Counted from the stretch's first letter, positions 54,025-63,991 are shown. The stretch: DNA of 64,000 nucleotides from Rhynchopus euleeides (GCA_963210315.1 OY723266.1:1364001-1428000), one strand, 5' to 3'. Notes: a model not told the origin generated them from the letters alone. Translations and numbers: made by a program.

Positions 54025-55633
54025 ATTTGTGTTTTCTGATTCTACCCCCGCCCCCCCCTACCAGATCGTGCCTAATGGGGTGTGCTCCGCGGCCTTAACA
54101 AGCCGGGTTTCCCCTGTTACCCTGTGGCGGCAATGCGTGTCGGCTGCCATACAATTGCCGCCCCACCCTCCGAGGGCGGGTCGGCTGTCCCCCCTGCTCT
54201 TTCCGTCAAGGGGCAATGCCCGCTTTCCAACCAAAAGGCAGAATGCAAATCGCGCCACCCCACTTTGCTGGGTGATGTGTTTGTCTCTTCTGAGGGGCAA
54301 TTACCCGATCCGCTCACACGTCGGGTCGCTTCAAGTTGATCTGTCACCCTGACTCCACAAAACCTGTCGATCACTCGTTCAGGAAATGAGGCATTCGGTT
54401 GTTTTGGGGTCTTCGAGATAGATACGTATCAGCGTATCGAGCCTTACCAGCCTCTGACAGCTCGGTGCCTTTGTGAAACGAGATGCGACGTCACGCCCAG
54501 AAGAACGACTTCGTTCAGAGGAAAGGGATCAGTCAAGCGAGGCTCGCGCGCACAGCCTGCTGCCTGCTTTGTATCCCGCCGCTTAGCCTGGAGGCGCACC
54601 TCACCTGTCGGGGGGGAAAAAATGCCCGCCTTTCCCGTTCGATTATTTCCCCTGCCCCACCCGCCCGCCATATTTTTCCCGTTTTTGTGTCGGCGTGCTT
54701 TGTTGCTCGTTGCGCAAAATCCAGCGGGAAAGGGTGGGGCACCGATAGTTTCATTCTATTGGCATGTCCCTTCCACACGCCCCCTTCCCCCCTCCCCACC
54801 ACCGCTACCACATCCACACGCCCACCCCCTCTTTTCTTTGGCAGACCAGCTAGCTTTTCGCACCACCTAAGATATCATCAGTTGTTTTCGCTTCACTGAT
54901 CCCCACCTCCCGTGCCCTTCTAAGTCAGGGGTCATTGTGACGAGTGGTGGCGATCCCTTCACTCAGAAGTGGAGGATTGCATTTAGGATTGCATGGTTCA
55001 ACAAGTGAACCCGCAAACCCGTGGAGTCCATCAGACAGGCTCAGATGCCCTCACAGCGTAGGCGACAAAACTGGACACACAGTTTGTTTTCTGATGCAAG
55101 AGCCGAAGGCTGTGGCAGGGTGGTGCACACCATTGCAGTCATTTTTTCTTTTTACCATCATCGATCCTGCTGTGCTCGAAAACTCCGAACTTCTTCTTGT
55201 TCCGCCTGAGGCACCAACAGCTTTATGTATCCTCAGGCTACCATCGCACTGGCATCCCCTTGATGAATCACTTGCGCCCTGGATGAGTATCGTATCTGTC
55301 TTGCATACCCTTCAGGATCCAACCGCAATGGCCTGACCACCTGTCTGCCTGAGTTCCTGAAGCCTGAACCTTGAACCCCCCCACACCCTATGCATTCATT
55401 TGGCATATCCCGTGGTTTTTTCCCTCCCCCCCCCCCCTCCCCATCCTTGTGCTTCCCTCTACTTCTAGTTCACTTCCCCCCACCCCCCCCCCCCCTCCCC
55501 ATCCAGGGTGTGTGCGTCTCTCTTCAGAAAATGTTCTAACAATTCTATCCGTTGCTTGTCATCTTTGCCACCCATGCCCGTGACACCCCCCCAGGCCCTG
55601 GGGTAAGGATTTTTGGTAGTTCACGGATTTCCT

Positions 55634-55669
<36 letters not shown>

Positions 55670-55860
55670 CTCCCCGCGGGCTGAGGTCAGGCTGGCGACC
55701 CAGGTTTTCAGGGTGACACCAGGATTTCCCCAAAATTTTGGGTGACCCCCCACCCCCTGGTCGGGCACCCTACCAGGGGGGGGGTAGGGAGGTCCACGAG
55801 GCCGTTTTTGGTGTCGGCTTGGGGTCACGGTGGGATCTTGTAAATTTTACATGTATAACT
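54025..55860. other. Gene-free stretch with an extreme G run
   Basis: No supported coding region. Poly-C runs near 55426 and 55486 precede a 44-G run at 55636-55679, the longest homopolymer in the window. The rest is ordinary non-coding sequence. Confidence 0.65.
55636..55679 (+). repeat. 44-nt G homopolymer
   Basis: An uninterrupted run of 44 G. It can form G-quadruplexes and is a likely site of polymerase slippage, so its true length in the genome is uncertain. Confidence 0.9.
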
Positions 55861-56376
55861 ACAAGTATATACATGTATTATACATGTATAATACTTGCAT
55901 GTCAACTATTATACATGTATAATACATGTATATGCCTGAAATATACATGTAAAATACATGTATATCAAGTAAAAATACAAGTATACCGTATACGTAAATA
56001 TTTTGGAACGTAAATATTATGGAACGTAAATATTATGGAACGTAAATATTTTGGAACGCTGGTGGGTTGGCGTTCCAGATTTTTTTCGTTCCATAATATT
56101 TACAGGGCTTTCTGCGACTCGGGGACTTGGACCAGGTGATCGGACGGCATACAGAGTCCCTGACGGGACCTACTCGTGCACTTTTCGCGCGATTCCTGAC
56201 GCAAGCCGTCCTCACCACCGAGTCCCCAACTGGCCCTGTAAATATTATGGAACGTAAATATTATGGAACGGACCGGCCAAAAATGGGCCCGTTCCATAAT
56301 ATTTACGTTCCATAATATTTACGTATACGGTAATACTTGCATGTCAACTATTATACTTGTATTTTTACTTGATATA
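55861..56376. repeat. AT-rich palindromic island around the small MITE
   Basis: ATGTATAATACATGTATA-type words fill 55861-55960. A perfect 25-bp inverted pair lies at 55961-55985 and 56352-56376 (TATATCAAGTA...), and a 25-bp direct repeat starting TAATACTTGC lies at 55889-55913 and 56331-56355. The MITE at 55986-56330 is inserted in the middle. Confidence 0.75.
55986..56330. mobile_element. 345-bp MITE with about 41-bp terminal inverted repeats
   Basis: Both ends begin CCGTATACGTAAATATT and continue with GGAACGTAAATATTATGG, matching over about 41 bp with one mismatch. TA flanks each end (55984-55985 and 56331-56332). Interior sequence shows secondary copies of the GTAAATATTATGGAACG word, in both orientations. 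No coding capacity. The terminal CCGTA/TACGG and GGAACGTAAA words resemble sequence just outside the pogo transposase unit (56377-56420), so that transposase is a candidate for moving it. Confidence 0.85.
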
Positions 56377-56820
56377 CCGTAAACGGAAAAAGGGTGGAAC
56401 GTAAAAATGTTCCAAGTTCCCAAAAAAAGGCCAAACGTTCCATCTTTTTTACGGTCCACTATTTATTGGGACTGAATATGGAAAAGACAATGCGATTTTC
56501 GCCCGCGGGCTGGTGGGTTGCGGGGCGCGGACTGCGGCCACGCCGTAGACTCCCACACGTAGGCCTCCCGACCTCCCAGCTTTGGACCCTCCCTCCACCA
56601 CCGCAACCAACGCCAGCAAGAGAAGCAAGGCATCCCTGCATGTGGAAAGGGCACGATCACCACCACTCACCTCGAGACTCACCCACCACCACACCTCGAG
56701 AAGACATTACATACAAGTTATACAGACAGAGTATCTAAAGGGACATCAAGAGAGGGAGGGTGACGGGTTTGCGGGACATTTACAGGGGCATAAACAGAGA
56801 GAGGGGATGTGGCACAGTGC

Positions 56821-59043
56821 TCAGCACTCAGCACTGAAGTCGAGTGACGACAGGATCCTCTCCATCTCTGCCAATTCTGCGGGGGTCGTCAGCGCTGCGT
56901 CCGGGTGCACCTCGGTTGGAGGGTCGTAGTCAGCAACAGCATCATCGGTACTTGCTGCGAGCGTTCCGGGGTCGGCGATGATGCCAGCGCGGACGAACGT
57001 TTTCACGACGGAGCTCGGCTTCACCTTGCTGAACCCACGGCACAGCCAGGCGAGATGGCGGTCGCGCATGTCCGCGGCGGTCACCTTCGTCGTCCTGGCC
57101 AGGTCAGCCATCAACTCCTGGTCGTCGAGCTCAGGGTTCTGGGCGACGAACGACACGAAATGCAGGTTCTCCGCGTCGAACACGATCAGCGGCCCGGAAC
57201 GGATCTCCGTGAGGGTCGCGGCCCACTGCACCTCGGACAGGGTGATCAGCCTCACACTGGTGTAGTACTCCCGGTTGAGTGCGCCCACAGCAGCCTGGGC
57301 GGCGGGGTATGGGAGGCGCTGTGCCTCGGTGAACTGCGCAGCGTCACCATTCGCAGAACGCAGTTCCTCCAGCACCTGCTGAACAGCATCCTGTGCGCCG
57401 GGAATGCCTTCCGTGTCAGTGGGGATCACCTTCTCGAGCAGGTTGAGAGCATCCTTGACCTTCGGGAGGTAGGCCTTCCGCACGCCGTAGCTGTTGAGAC
57501 ACAGCTCCACAGCACGCAGGGCGTACCACCCACTCGCGTTGTCCCCAGGGTGAACCCAGTCCGCACAACCCGGAGACACCACGATGCTTGCCCTTGTGCC
57601 GGCAAGGACTGCGTTGCGGAAGGCGGCTGTCTTCACGGACGAATCGTACACCATCACTTCATGCGACCCCATCCCTGCGAAGAGGAAAGGGGTGCCAGTT
57701 TTCGCAAGGGCACGGGTTTTCCTCTTCTCGTCACGCCGGAACAGCTTGGTGCAGACACCGGTGTACCACTTCGAGAACTTTTCGCGGAGGTATTTCTTGA
57801 TGTAGGCATTGAAGCCCAGGTCCAGCGGCTGCAAGAAAGCAGTAAACCCCGGAGGAATATCGACAGTCACGATGCCGCTCTCTGCGAGTGCTGCAGCAAC
57901 CTTCTCGGTCTGTTGGCCCGTGAACTTGTCGATGATCAACAAGGATTTCTGCTCCTCCCCGAGCCCCTTGGTCTCTTTGACACCCGTGAGGTATGGCACC
58001 AACACCTTCTCGATGTATTCGAGGGTGGTTGCTTCGGACGCCCAGTGTTTCGGATTGGCAGTCAAGTGCCAGGTTTCCCCGTACGTCTCCAGGTACTCCT
58101 CCTCGAAGCGTCCGTGTGAGCGGGAAGTTAGGCCACCGTATATCAGCTGGACAGGGAGGAGATCGCCGGTCGCACTGGCGCCGAATACACCCGTAATCGC
58201 CTTCTTTTCGTCGGACTTCGAGAGCGGCACGTATGACGCGCCCTTCTTGTCGAAGGTCTTTGTGGTACCTGGCAGGAGGGGAAGGGCAGTGTGGTCGACA
58301 TTCACCACCAAATCATCTGGGATGTTGTGCTGTGCCCTCAGACGTTGCACCTCCCCCTCGAACTCAGCCTTGGCCCGTTCCAGCAAACCCGGACTGTGGC
58401 ACACCGCCGTTGTCCGCATTCGCAAGGTCCATCCCTGCGCAGCGAGGTACTTCCGAGCCCATTCCGTGCCGAGAGCTGTCTCAGAATCAATCCTGCTTGG
58501 ATCACTGCTGGCACTCACCAGGCCTCGCGCGGAGGCGGACACAGTCTCAGCTGAAACCTGCGTCCCGCACCGCCTCAGGGCGCGCAACAACTGCATCAGC
58601 CTGGTCTCCTCGCTGTCGGTGAGGATTGCGGGCCGGCCGCGCTTCTGCGGGGGGGGAAGCACCACCTCCTCTGTCACCTCACCGAGAAGAGCTGCGGCAC
58701 GCTTCCGCTTGCCCAGCTCTTCCCGGTAGAGGGTCGCAAAACGGGAGGCGGAGCTCTTCGAGAGCTTCCTCCGTCCTGCGAGAGGGGCGTTCCAATCGGC
58801 AACGACTGCCGAGAGCTTCCCCTCCACCACCTTCCGGCCGATCTCCAGCTTTTCGGCCGGGCTCCAGTCACCACCGCCGGTAGGCCCCTGTGAGGATGCC
58901 TGCTGGTCGCGCACTGCACGCGTCACACTTTCAGCCTCAGCCCGCGAAATCGGACAAGCGCCGTTGCTGCCGGGGGTGTACGCTGCACGGGGCACCGTGA
59001 AGAGCAACATGCTCTTCTGCTTCGGTTCACGCTTTGGAGGCAT
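56821..59043 (-). CDS. pogo-like DDE transposase
   Basis: The protein has 740 aa from the ATG at 59043, which begins MPPKREPKQ; the frame stays open 23 codons further upstream to another ATG at 59112, but the basic start is the more plausible. Residues about 60-110 (WSPAEKLEIGRKV...) and 140-212 (GRPAILTDSEE...WARKYLAAQGWTL) form two helix-turn-helix regions like those of pogo/CENP-B/Tc5 proteins. The DDE_1 catalytic core follows: D250 in VVNVDHTALPL, D372 in SLLIIDKFTGQQTEK and D408 in FLQPLDLGFNAYIKK, a DDD triad as in Tigger/pogo relatives. The C-terminal half is longer than in typical pogo enzymes and I do not recognise a further domain. Its role is cut-and-paste transposition at TA sites. 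It may supply activity to the nearby TA-flanked MITEs. Confidence 0.9.
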   Translation of the reverse strand: MPPKREPKQKSMLLFTVPRAAYTPGSNGACPISRAEAESVTRAVRDQQASSQGPTGGGDWSPAEKLEIGRKVVEGKLSAVVADWNAPLAGRRKLSKSSASRFATLYREELGKRKRAAALLGEVTEEVVLPPPQKRGRPAILTDSEETRLMQLLRALRRCGTQVSAETVSASARGLVSASSDPSRIDSETALGTEWARKYLAAQGWTLRMRTTAVCHSPGLLERAKAEFEGEVQRLRAQHNIPDDLVVNVDHTALPLLPGTTKTFDKKGASYVPLSKSDEKKAITGVFGASATGDLLPVQLIYGGLTSRSHGRFEEEYLETYGETWHLTANPKHWASEATTLEYIEKVLVPYLTGVKETKGLGEEQKSLLIIDKFTGQQTEKVAAALAESGIVTVDIPPGFTAFLQPLDLGFNAYIKKYLREKFSKWYTGVCTKLFRRDEKRKTRALAKTGTPFLFAGMGSHEVMVYDSSVKTAAFRNAVLAGTRASIVVSPGCADWVHPGDNASGWYALRAVELCLNSYGVRKAYLPKVKDALNLLEKVIPTDTEGIPGAQDAVQQVLEELRSANGDAAQFTEAQRLPYPAAQAAVGALNREYYTSVRLITLSEVQWAATLTEIRSGPLIVFDAENLHFVSFVAQNPELDDQELMADLARTTKVTAADMRDRHLAWLCRGFSKVKPSSVVKTFVRAGIIADPGTLAASTDDAVADYDPPTEVHPDAALTTPAELAEMERILSSLDFSAEC

Positions 59044-59740
59044 GTGTGTGCGTGTCCCTGCAAACTGGGGGAAAGTGCGTGAGGACAGCGGGAAGATCAA
59101 CGAAAACAACAAGGCGAGGCGGCAACGGAGAGGGACATGGAGAGGGGGGGGGGCGGGGGCGAGCGCGTGACTAGCATCTGGAGTCTCTCAAGGCCGAACG
59201 AGACATATTTCGAGATACCACCCCAAACTCACACGCCACGGTTGTCGGGAGACTGACGACGTTGTCGTCTGTAAGTCCGCCCCAACCCCCTCACTTACGA
59301 ATTCCAACGGAGATTTGGAATTCACGGGCCCCGAACATTGTTCCGTGTAGTACCATGCAAGGAGCGTTCCGGTAGAAGTAAAGGTAGAACCTGCTGCGCT
59401 AGCCCACATAAGCAGCCTCAGTACGGCAAGGCGCGCAGACAGAAGCTGAGACCACCGGGCTCCCTCCAGATGTAAATTCGTGAATCAGTGCCCGGAAAAT
59501 TCAGGGAAATCGTACTGCTTTCGCTTTAGTGTAGTACACCCTGCAGAAACTGTGGGAGAACAGTTCCGGACTGTTGAGGCCCTGTGGTGTTAATCCTGAA
59601 GCTTCAGTCGTACGATTTCCTTGGTTCCTTCGCGACTTCGTCGCGAAGGAACTCGTAAAAAAAAAAAAAACGCCAAGTCCACTATCCCAACCGTAAAATA
59701 GGTGGACCGTAAAAATGTTCCAAGTTCCGGAAAAATCCCA
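59044..59740. other. 5' region of the pogo unit
   Basis: No gene other than the alternative transposase start at 59112. It includes a perfect 12-bp-stem hairpin at 59624-59652 and the right end words of the transposon. No clear promoter motif. Confidence 0.5.
59624..59652. repeat. 12-bp-stem hairpin with CTTCG loop
   Basis: GTTCCTTCGCGA pairs perfectly with TCGCGAAGGAAC around CTTCG. It lies near the right end of the pogo unit, followed by a 14-A run. Confidence 0.75.
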
Positions 59741-59868
59741 CACGGTGGACTCCAGCGGGGGTAGGGTAACCCTTTTCGGGAGTCTCAACTAGGGGGAGTC
59801 CAACTCCCGCTAGCGGGAGTATAGACTCCCGCTAGCGGGAGTCTGACTCCCCCTAGCGGGAGTCTTTT
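59741..59868 (+). repeat. CTAGCGGGAGT palindromic repeat, copy 2
   Basis: Starts CACGGTGGACTCCAGCGGGG, then CTTTTCGGGAGTCTCAACTA and the perfect 18-bp palindrome ACTCCCGCTAGCGGGAGT twice. It directly abuts the right end words of the pogo element and is in direct orientation to copy 3. Confidence 0.8.
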
Positions 59869-59991
59869 CACCTATTTTCACTCATTTTTCCCATGATACC
59901 TATGCAATGTGGCACTCGTCACTGAAGTACAGCCACACCAAACGAAACGGACGTTTCCACCCATCCCAGCTCGCAGACCTGATTCACAAAA

Positions 59992-60372
59992 ATGGGGAAG
60001 ACGACAACGAAGCCGGCAGCGAAGCCGGCGGCAAAGTCGATTAAGAAGAAGAAGAGCGCAGAGAGTCCCGAGGCTGCGGAGGCGACGAACATTGTGCATG
60101 ATTTTTGCACGGCCTTCCCTGTTAAAAAAGGGGGCAGTGTGCTGACACTGGGATCCATTAGAAGGCTCCTAGCAACGGTGTTGAACAAGGAGCTCCACAA
60201 GCACAGCACCCAGGTGGCCAACGCAATCATCGCCATGTCTTCCCTGACATGGATAAGTTCGCTGTCAGGGAAGTCGCAACGATGCGGAAGGAGGGCGCTC
60301 TCCGTCATATACAAGGTGGAGGCGAAGTATGGCAAGGTGCAGGATACAAACGTGTCGTCGGGGGCAGCCTGA
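59992..60372 (+). CDS. Small protein with Lys/Ala/Pro-rich basic tail
   Basis: A 126-aa frame opens with a basic tail (TKPAAKPAAKSIKKKK) like those of histones and other chromatin proteins. A helical segment follows, TLGSIRRLLATVLNKELHK, which distantly recalls the C-terminal helices of H2B-type histone folds. The second half is less convincing, and the next frame over also looks protein-like from about 60245, so a frameshift near there is possible. The ORF lies exactly between two direct copies of a palindromic repeat, so it may be cargo of a mobile unit rather than an ordinary host gene. I do not assign a function; a histone-like DNA-binding protein is one possibility. Confidence 0.35.
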   Translation: MGKTTTKPAAKPAAKSIKKKKSAESPEAAEATNIVHDFCTAFPVKKGGSVLTLGSIRRLLATVLNKELHKHSTQVANAIIAMSSLTWISSLSGKSQRCGRRALSVIYKVEAKYGKVQDTNVSSGAA

Positions 60373-60521
60373 AGCCGCGAATGATCGCGACACGGGCGAA
60401 CGGCTTGGCACCGTGGGTCTGGATAGATGCTGGAGTTCGGCCGGGTGAAACCGGAAGTCGCAGCAAAATTTGCCCCCCCAGATTTCTTCCTCAAACCCAC
60501 CCGTGGGCTGATCCGGCCTTG

Positions 60522-60620
60522 CACGGTGGACTCCAGCGGGGGTAGGGTACCACTACCGGGTTTAACCCTTTTCGGGAGTCTCAACTAGGGGGAGTCCAAC
60601 TCCCGCTAGCGGGAGTATAG
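60522..60620 (+). repeat. CTAGCGGGAGT palindromic repeat, copy 3
   Basis: Same order of motifs as 59741-59868 with a 16-base insertion containing CACTACCGGG and only one full palindrome at the end. Direct orientation relative to copy 2; the two copies are 653 bp apart. Confidence 0.8.
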
Positions 60621-60637
60621 ATCAGCAGTGGGCAACA

Positions 60638-61487
60638 ATGAGGCGATGCGGGGGGCGAGGGCACCGATGCTCACTGTGCGACATCCCAGAAGAACGCTGG
60701 TATCAACAGGTGCATCGATACCCGCACCTGACTCTCTCTGAGATAAAAGAGGCTGGCTACCCCTCCCTCTTGGCAGGTGTGCTTCCCAATGCCCGCTACG
60801 TCACTCCAGCACTCCATGACTGCAAGGGGCTCGCCATGCGGCTGATCAGGGTACTGGATGAGACAAAAAAAAATATTCGACAAGACCTGTACAAACCTTG
60901 CACTGAATGTGTCGCAGAATGGGACAGGTGCTCAGTTCCGGAAGGTCGTGCTTGCCTGTCACAGGACACACCTACAAGGGCTTGTTCCGCTACCTCTTTG
61001 TCTCCCTTGCAGACCTCATGCATTTCCGGTATGCAGACATCCCCTGGCACTTCTGGGGATGCAAGGATGAGTCAGCCCGGATTCCCTTCTTGCGTGCTCG
61101 GATCTCAGGGCATATATTTCACTGGTTGATGGAGCATGCCGAAAAGGGATCAACGCGCAATGCCTACGTACACAGTCTCCATCATTGGTGGGCTCCAGAA
61201 GATGCAGTGCCTCTGCAGAACAACGACGAATTTGAAGAAGCAGAGAACGGACATCGCAAGAAAGATGCCGTTACAATCGCCAGCTCCGCAACTTACGAGA
61301 GAGATCTTGCGATGGCAGAAGAGAAGCGGCGCGCATCGGGCATGCCTTGGAAGGTTGCGCACCTGTCGCAGGACGGGATCCTCGGGTATAGAGAAGTCAT
61401 CCTGTGTCCGTGTCTGCACACCCGACACGCTCATAGATTGGCTGTGTATGTTCTTTGCACACAGTTGACACAGCTGCAGAAGGGGTT
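60638..61487 (+). pseudogene. Broken Cys/His-containing ORF, probably mobile-element derived
   Basis: The first part (from ATG 60638) contains CSLCDIPEERW, LTLSEIKEAGYPSL and a PALHDCKGLAMRLIRVL stretch. A later part in another frame contains LFRYLFVSLADLMHFRYAD and a Glu/Lys-rich helical region before the sequence runs into the N gap at 61488. The LHDxKG stretch recalls large uncharacterised ORFs of animal and protist mobile elements, but I cannot name a family. The ORF looks broken and its 3' end is missing in the gap. No nearby host gene gives it a context. Confidence 0.35.
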
Positions 61488-61687
61488 NNNNNNNNNNNNN
61501 NNNNNNNNNNNNNNNNNNNNNNNNNNNNNNNNNNNNNNNNNNNNNNNNNNNNNNNNNNNNNNNNNNNNNNNNNNNNNNNNNNNNNNNNNNNNNNNNNNNN
61601 NNNNNNNNNNNNNNNNNNNNNNNNNNNNNNNNNNNNNNNNNNNNNNNNNNNNNNNNNNNNNNNNNNNNNNNNNNNNNNNNNNNNNNN
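61488..61687. other. Assembly gap (200 N)
   Basis: Exactly 200 undefined bases. The round number suggests a placeholder of unknown true length. Confidence 0.98.
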
Positions 61688-61756
61688 ACCCGACTCGGGA
61701 GAGGGGGGGGGTCAGGAGGTGGTACTTTCACCCAACTGATGTTTCCTAGTAATAGG

Positions 61757-62330
61757 TGTAAATGGGCACCCCATGGCCAAAATGACCCCATCGCGATCCG
61801 CACAGATTCCAAACGTTCAAAAGAACGGGTTTTTGGGAAATCCGAGGGGGGGGGTCCCGCTGGGTGGGTAGGTGGGGTGTAGTGGACTGGCTGCCTCCCA
61901 GCCACCTTCTCCCACGACCAGTCCCTGAACCAGACCCGTGTTTCATGGGTGATACTTGGCTCACACACCATCAAAGTGACCCCACTGTGATCCGCACAAA
62001 TTCCAAACGTTCAAAAGAAAGGGGTTTTGGAATACCCGAGGAGGGGGTCCCGCTGGGTGGGGTGGGGTGTCATGGTGTGTGTCACCCAGTCACCCTTCAC
62101 CCATAACCAGCCCCTGAACCAGACCGCTTTTTCATGGGTGAAGCTGGGCACCTAGACCCACAGTGTGACCCCACTACGATCCGCAAAAGTTTCAAACGTT
62201 CAAAAGAACGGGGTTTTGGAACACTTGTGGAGGGGGTCCCGCTGGGTGGGTGGGCTGGCTGACTCTCGGCCTCCCTCTCGGCCGTGTGGCTACCTCAGTC
62301 ACTTTCTCTTCGGACCAGTTCACGACCCCC
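61757..62330 (+). repeat. Three diverged tandem repeats, about 190 bp each
   Basis: The words GATCCGCA, TTCCAAACGTTCAAAAGAA and GTCCCGCTGGGTGGG recur in the same order three times. Anchor GACCCC words lie at 61784, 61978 and 62167, giving spacings of 194 and 189 bp. Copies are clearly diverged, so this is an older array than the 377-bp satellite. Confidence 0.75.
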
Positions 62331-62808
62331 CAGAAAATTACCCCAGCCCCTGCACCCCCCCCCCCCCCCAATCCACCCCCTCTTCAGAAATAGAACCCAG
62401 GCCTTCGCTCCGATGCGCAGAAACAGTGATCCTGGGGGCCGTTTTGCTCAGATATAGTGGGGTCGGGTTATCACGTTCTGGACTCGACACTGTGCGATGC
62501 CAGTTCGCTATAACGGAAGTGCATAGCTGTTCAGCTGTGCGTGCCTCGCAAAAGAAAAATATGTGCCGGTTTACAATTGGCACAGTTTATCAGTTTATGG
62601 CGGAGAGCAAAAAGGCCCCCCCTGTCTCACGATCTAAGTGCCATAATGGCGCAGTTTGCCGCAGAGATGACGGAGGCACAATATGCCACCCCCCTTCCCC
62701 CCCCATACACACCCCACACAGAATGCCCTGGATCCGGTGTGGGTTCCGGTCACCCACCCCCCCCCCCCCCCCAGCCAACCGCTTTCTGTTTTTTATTGTG
62801 AGCTCGGC

Positions 62809-63175
62809 GGAGCCAACCTGGGGGGGGGGGGGCTTTTCTGTGCTTTTTTCGCTGGATCTTGCGGTCCCCACTCACACCACTTCATTCGGATTGGGGGGGG
62901 GTGGTGGTGCACCAAAGAGTGGGGTCTGCGTTCCAATAACACAAACCTTCGGCAGCAATTGGGCTGTTGTCCCGCGATTTTTTTTGTTAGTTCGGCGTAG
63001 CCAACTGGGGAAACTTTCTGTGCCTTTAGCTGGATCGTGCGTCCCCACTCACACCACTTCATCAGTCCGGGGAGTGGTGTACACAAAGAGTGGGGTCTGC
63101 GTTCCAACAAAACAACTTTCGGCAGTAATTGGTTTGTTGTCTCGTTTTGCTGTCACTTTACGATCCAGCGGGGGC
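62809..63175 (+). repeat. Dispersed GAGTGGGGTCTGCGTTC repeat, copies 2 and 3 in tandem
   Basis: Copy 2 (62809-62985) and copy 3 (62986-63175) lie head to tail and match 52437-52613. Shared words are AGCCAAC, CACTCACACCACTTCAT and CAAAGAGTGGGGTCTGCG, then TCGGCAG-AATTGG in the two tandem copies. The tail continues with GATCCAGCGGGGGCACAGATAG, itself repeated at 63202-63223. Confidence 0.75.
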
Positions 63176-63640
63176 ACAGATAGTTTTGCTGCTCACCTCA
63201 CGATCCAGCAGGGGCACAGATAGATTCCCCAGATGCCCCGCCATAGCTTTGTTGCCCCAACGAAGGCCGCGAGTGCCAAGATGTGAGCTGATTGTTGCTC
63301 TGCTTCCACCACTTTCTTTCCCCCGTCCTGTGCATGCGGGTGGGCCACGGCGCGTGATCTCCCCTCGATGCCTGGATGATGGTGTGTGTCCCCCGCAGAC
63401 AAGTGGGCTCTGATATGCCGGGTTTGAACGTGACCCTGCAGTTTGATCAAACACACGCCGGTGCTGGAGGAGTTGTGCTATCCCTGACGGGGAGGCGGAA
63501 GCCCGACAGATTGTTGATTCGATTCTGACTGACCGGGCAATCTGCTGACCGGGCATGCTAAGCCACGGCTGCGGTCAATAAAACCCCCCGTGGCAGCGTT
63601 TAAAGTTCTGGGACCCACCCCCCCCCCCCCCCTAGGCTGC
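63176..63640. other. Non-coding stretch
   Basis: Contains a second GATCCAGC-GGGGCACAGATAG word, a CTGACCGGGCA duplication near 63530-63558 and an 18-C run near 63617. No supported gene. Confidence 0.5.
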
Positions 63641-63644
63641 ACTA

Positions 63645-63685
63645 TACGTATAATACGCTATACGTATAATACGTATTATACGCTC
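63645..63685. repeat. ACGTATAATACG palindromic repeat cluster, left
   Basis: TATACGTATAATACG words in both orientations. The same words fill 63948-64000, so the two clusters bracket a 260-bp segment. Confidence 0.7.
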
Positions 63686-63823
63686 CGGATTTTCACCCCA
63701 TTTTTGCATACACCGTACAGAGTGGATGTCCGTGGCTGGACTTGGAGTGTGACCTTGATATCCTTGTTGAGTGTGACTCTCACTGCATCCCCAGTCAGCT
63801 GAAGTGCCTGTGGGTGTGTAACG

Positions 63824-63991
63824 ATGTCAGGTGAGAAGCGCAACCGCACCGACAAGGCGTGGGACGCTGTCGAAGTGCTGACGAACGACGCCACGAACCC
63901 AAAGTCCGGTGTGAGTCGCATCGTGGATGCCTGTGCAATATTGCCTGAACGTATAATACGTATTTTAACGTATAATACGCTCAACGTATAA
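63824..63991 (+). CDS. Small unrecognised ORF at window end
   Basis: ATG at 63824 opens MSGEKRNRTDKAWDAVEVLTN and continues through NPKSGVSRIVDACAILPE before the frame enters the ACGTATAATACG repeat cluster and stops at TAA 63989-63991, 55 aa in all. The first 42 residues look like the start of a charged helical, possibly helix-turn-helix, protein. The last part is repeat-derived. It may be the start of a larger gene interrupted by the repeat, or chance. The window ends 9 bp later. Confidence 0.25.
   Translation: MSGEKRNRTDKAWDAVEVLTNDATNPKSGVSRIVDACAILPERIIRILTYNTLNV

Larger units (their letters stand above)
56393..59728 (-). mobile_element. pogo-type (Tc1/mariner superfamily) DNA transposon
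   Basis: The unit contains one long transposase gene on - and related end sequences. A 28-bp word, GGTGGAACGTAAAAATGTTC plus eight bases, occurs at 56393-56420 and, with one change, at 59701-59728 in the same orientation. Inside these lie an inverted pair sharing TTTTTACGGTCCAC and TTGGGA (56445-56471 and 59685-59715). The exact outer termini and a TA duplication could not be settled, because end-like words are repeated and other repeats abut on the right. The transposase frame is uninterrupted with a full catalytic core, so the element looks whole in its coding part. Confidence 0.65.

Noticed and set aside
56905-58729. Long + strand frames (up to 404 codons) over the transposase
   Set aside because: They are shadows of the - strand transposase, which carries recognisable domains and catalytic residues.
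62165-63223. 352-codon + strand frame near the window end
   Set aside because: It runs through three non-coding repeat copies and poly-C/G tracts, with no conserved domain.
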